Positions 5,057-6,221 of a DNA stretch of 6,221 nucleotides are shown here, piece by piece (positions within the stretch are counted from its first letter, which is position 1; each line of letters begins with the position of its first letter). The notes below the pieces were generated by a model. The model was not told the origin of the DNA. It saw only the letters and a list, made by a program, of their open reading frames with translations, and did no database searches. The stretch comes from Elusimicrobiota bacterium. GTDB taxonomy: Bacteria > Elusimicrobiota > Elusimicrobia > UBA1565 > UBA9628. Position numbers and translations under genes: made by a program. Where the stretch lies: contig JAMPYD010000127.1 in NCBI GenBank assembly GCA_023700845.1, positions 1 to 6,221 of the forward strand, read 5' to 3'.

Positions 5057-6221
5057 ATGACCAAGACACTTCGCGTCCTCGCCGTTCTCCTGGCCGCCGT
5101 CCCCGCGTCCGCCGGCAACATCAAGATCGGCGGCGTGGCGGTGAACCCCTACTACGGCATCGAAACGCGCTACGAGGACAACATCTATCGCGTCCCGAAA
5201 AACATCAACAACCACGCCGTCGCCGGCGGCGGCGTGCGCGGCTCGGTGATCGTCTCCAACAACCTGGGCCTCAAGCTCGAAGCGCCCATCGGCGAGATGC
5301 ACAAGGTCAAGGCGATGTACGACGTGACCTTCGAGAACTACGCCAAGCAGGCCAAGGCCAACGACGCGATCAACCAGAAGGTCGGCGCGGGCTACGAGTT
5401 CAAGGGCTCCAAGCTCGGCGCGAAGCTCACGAACGACTACGTCAACACCCAGGACCCGGCCTTCAACCCCAATGGCACCGTCGTCAACGGCGACCTCGTG
5501 CAGCGCGAGCGCCGCTGGCAGAACACTTTGGCCGGCGAGGCGGAGTACACGCTCGGCGACAAGTTCTTCGCCGGCGTCGACGCCCAGACCGACCGCAAGC
5601 AGTACCTCAACCGCTCCGGCGGCGCCGCGTCCCTGGCCAACACCCTCAACTCGTCCGAGCAGACCGTCGGCGTCAAGGGCGGCTACAAGGTGGCCCCGAA
5701 GACCAAGGTGTTCGCCGCCGTCCACCGCACCGTCCTCCACTACACCGAGGAGACGCGCCAGGACAACCACCGCGACTGGGACGTGGACTTCGGCGTCGAG
5801 GGCAAGCTCGCGCCCAAGCTGAAGGGCCTCACCCAGGTCGGCTTCAACTACACGCAGTTCGACAAGGATGGCGCCAACCCCACCCGCGCCCGCATCTCCC
5901 GCCACTTCACGACCTTGGTCAAGCTCGACTACGCGGTCACCGACAAGGGCACCTTCGTCCTGGCCGCCAACCGCGCGACCAACGACTCCTCGACCACCGG
6001 CAGCCGCTACTTCGTCTCCGCCGGCGCGAACCTCGCCTACAACCACAAGTTCGGCAAGCTCGGCGCGGGCATCAACGGCGGCGTCCAGATCGACCGCTAC
6101 TCCGACAACATCACCCAGGGCACGGAGACCAAGACCCGCCGCGACGACAACTACACGCTCGGCCTGAAGACCGACTACAAGATCAAGGACTGGGCGACCG
6201 TGGGCGCTTCCTACACCCGCA
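5057..6221 (+). CDS. Outer-membrane beta-barrel protein, BBP2-type putative porin, partial
   Basis: 388 codons are open to the window edge, so the C-terminus is missing. The signal peptide MTKTLRVLAVLLAAVPASA is cleaved after residue 19 before GNIKIGG. The mature start PYYGIETRYEDNIYR (31-45) is typical of putative beta-barrel porin 2 proteins, whose first strand carries a Y-x-DN-hydrophobic-Y/F motif. The rest shows repeated amphipathic strands with aromatic girdles and charged turns, for example LKLEAPIGEMHKVKAMYDVTFENY, LTQVGFNYTQFDKD and NYTLGLKTDYKIKDW. Many strands are rich in Lys, Asn, Gly and Tyr. Relatives of this family occur beside exopolysaccharide genes (EpsL-like) and are thought to help export or anchor surface polymer; that role is inference here. 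The gene is cotranscribed with the tail-bearing secreted protein. The barrel is a natural candidate to display, secrete or bind that protein, but nothing in the sequence proves contact. Confidence 0.85.
   Translation, partial: MTKTLRVLAVLLAAVPASAGNIKIGGVAVNPYYGIETRYEDNIYRVPKNINNHAVAGGGVRGSVIVSNNLGLKLEAPIGEMHKVKAMYDVTFENYAKQAKANDAINQKVGAGYEFKGSKLGAKLTNDYVNTQDPAFNPNGTVVNGDLVQRERRWQNTLAGEAEYTLGDKFFAGVDAQTDRKQYLNRSGGAASLANTLNSSEQTVGVKGGYKVAPKTKVFAAVHRTVLHYTEETRQDNHRDWDVDFGVEGKLAPKLKGLTQVGFNYTQFDKDGANPTRARISRHFTTLVKLDYAVTDKGTFVLAANRATNDSSTTGSRYFVSAGANLAYNHKFGKLGAGINGGVQIDRYSDNITQGTETKTRRDDNYTLGLKTDYKIKDWATVGASYTR

Noticed and set aside
5048..5058. GATA tetranucleotide repeat across the barrel start as a phase-variation tract
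   Set aside because: There are fewer than three full units, too short for frequent slippage, and the tract only partly overlaps the start codon.
4273..5124. Minus-strand open frame of 283 codons across the rightward promoter
   Set aside because: It is antisense to the secreted tail protein and would cover the strongest promoter and its leader. No domain is seen.
5030..6046. Minus-strand open frame of 338 codons opposite the BBP2-type barrel
   Set aside because: Its composition is dominated by Val, Gly, Ala, Asp and Leu with no motif, and it is antisense to a convincing signal-peptide barrel protein. It is a GC shadow.

Overview
The window is GC-rich, densely coding bacterial DNA. Two products look like outer-membrane beta-barrels with cleavable signal peptides, and three more genes belong to polysaccharide synthesis. 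This points to a diderm (Gram-negative type) bacterium. The phylum cannot be fixed from sequence alone. An uncultured high-GC lineage such as Elusimicrobiota is a guess from style, not a result. No RNA gene, insertion sequence, CRISPR array or tRNA was seen, and no stretch longer than about 175 bases lacks a gene.

Left part (1-2562, all on the minus strand): a polysaccharide operon read right to left. It starts with a polyprenyl-phosphate sugar-1-phosphate transferase (2562 to 1126), the membrane enzyme that loads the first sugar on the lipid carrier. A low-molecular-weight protein tyrosine phosphatase follows (1078 to 602), then a family 2 glycosyltransferase (605 to beyond the left edge) whose GTG start overlaps the phosphatase stop. 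This is a standard set for starting, regulating and extending an exopolysaccharide, capsule or O-antigen repeat unit.

Middle (2563-3491): a 174-base divergent intergenic region with a GC-rich inverted repeat and a candidate promoter, then a plus-strand gene for a small secreted beta-barrel-like protein ending in Phe. It converges, with a 20-base gap, on the next gene.

Right part (3492-6221): two secreted FecR-like proteins are transcribed divergently from a compact 149-base control region with back-to-back promoters. The minus-strand one (4250 to 3492) has a clear FecR domain. The plus-strand one (4400-5026) has a weaker FecR-like beta fold and is followed 30 bases later by a large outer-membrane barrel of the BBP2 porin type (5057 to beyond the right edge). 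Both secreted proteins end in a Pro/Thr/Ser/Ala-rich linker and then an almost identical 20-residue C-terminus (TQESATTTC-x-STVSPSSPCP, 19 of 20 identical). Their codons differ mostly at synonymous positions, so the peptide itself appears to be under selection.

This shared tail is the most unusual thing in the window. It may be an undescribed C-terminal surface-sorting, anchoring or disulfide-pairing tag. The adjacent barrel and polysaccharide genes suggest, without proving, that all of this acts at the cell surface.
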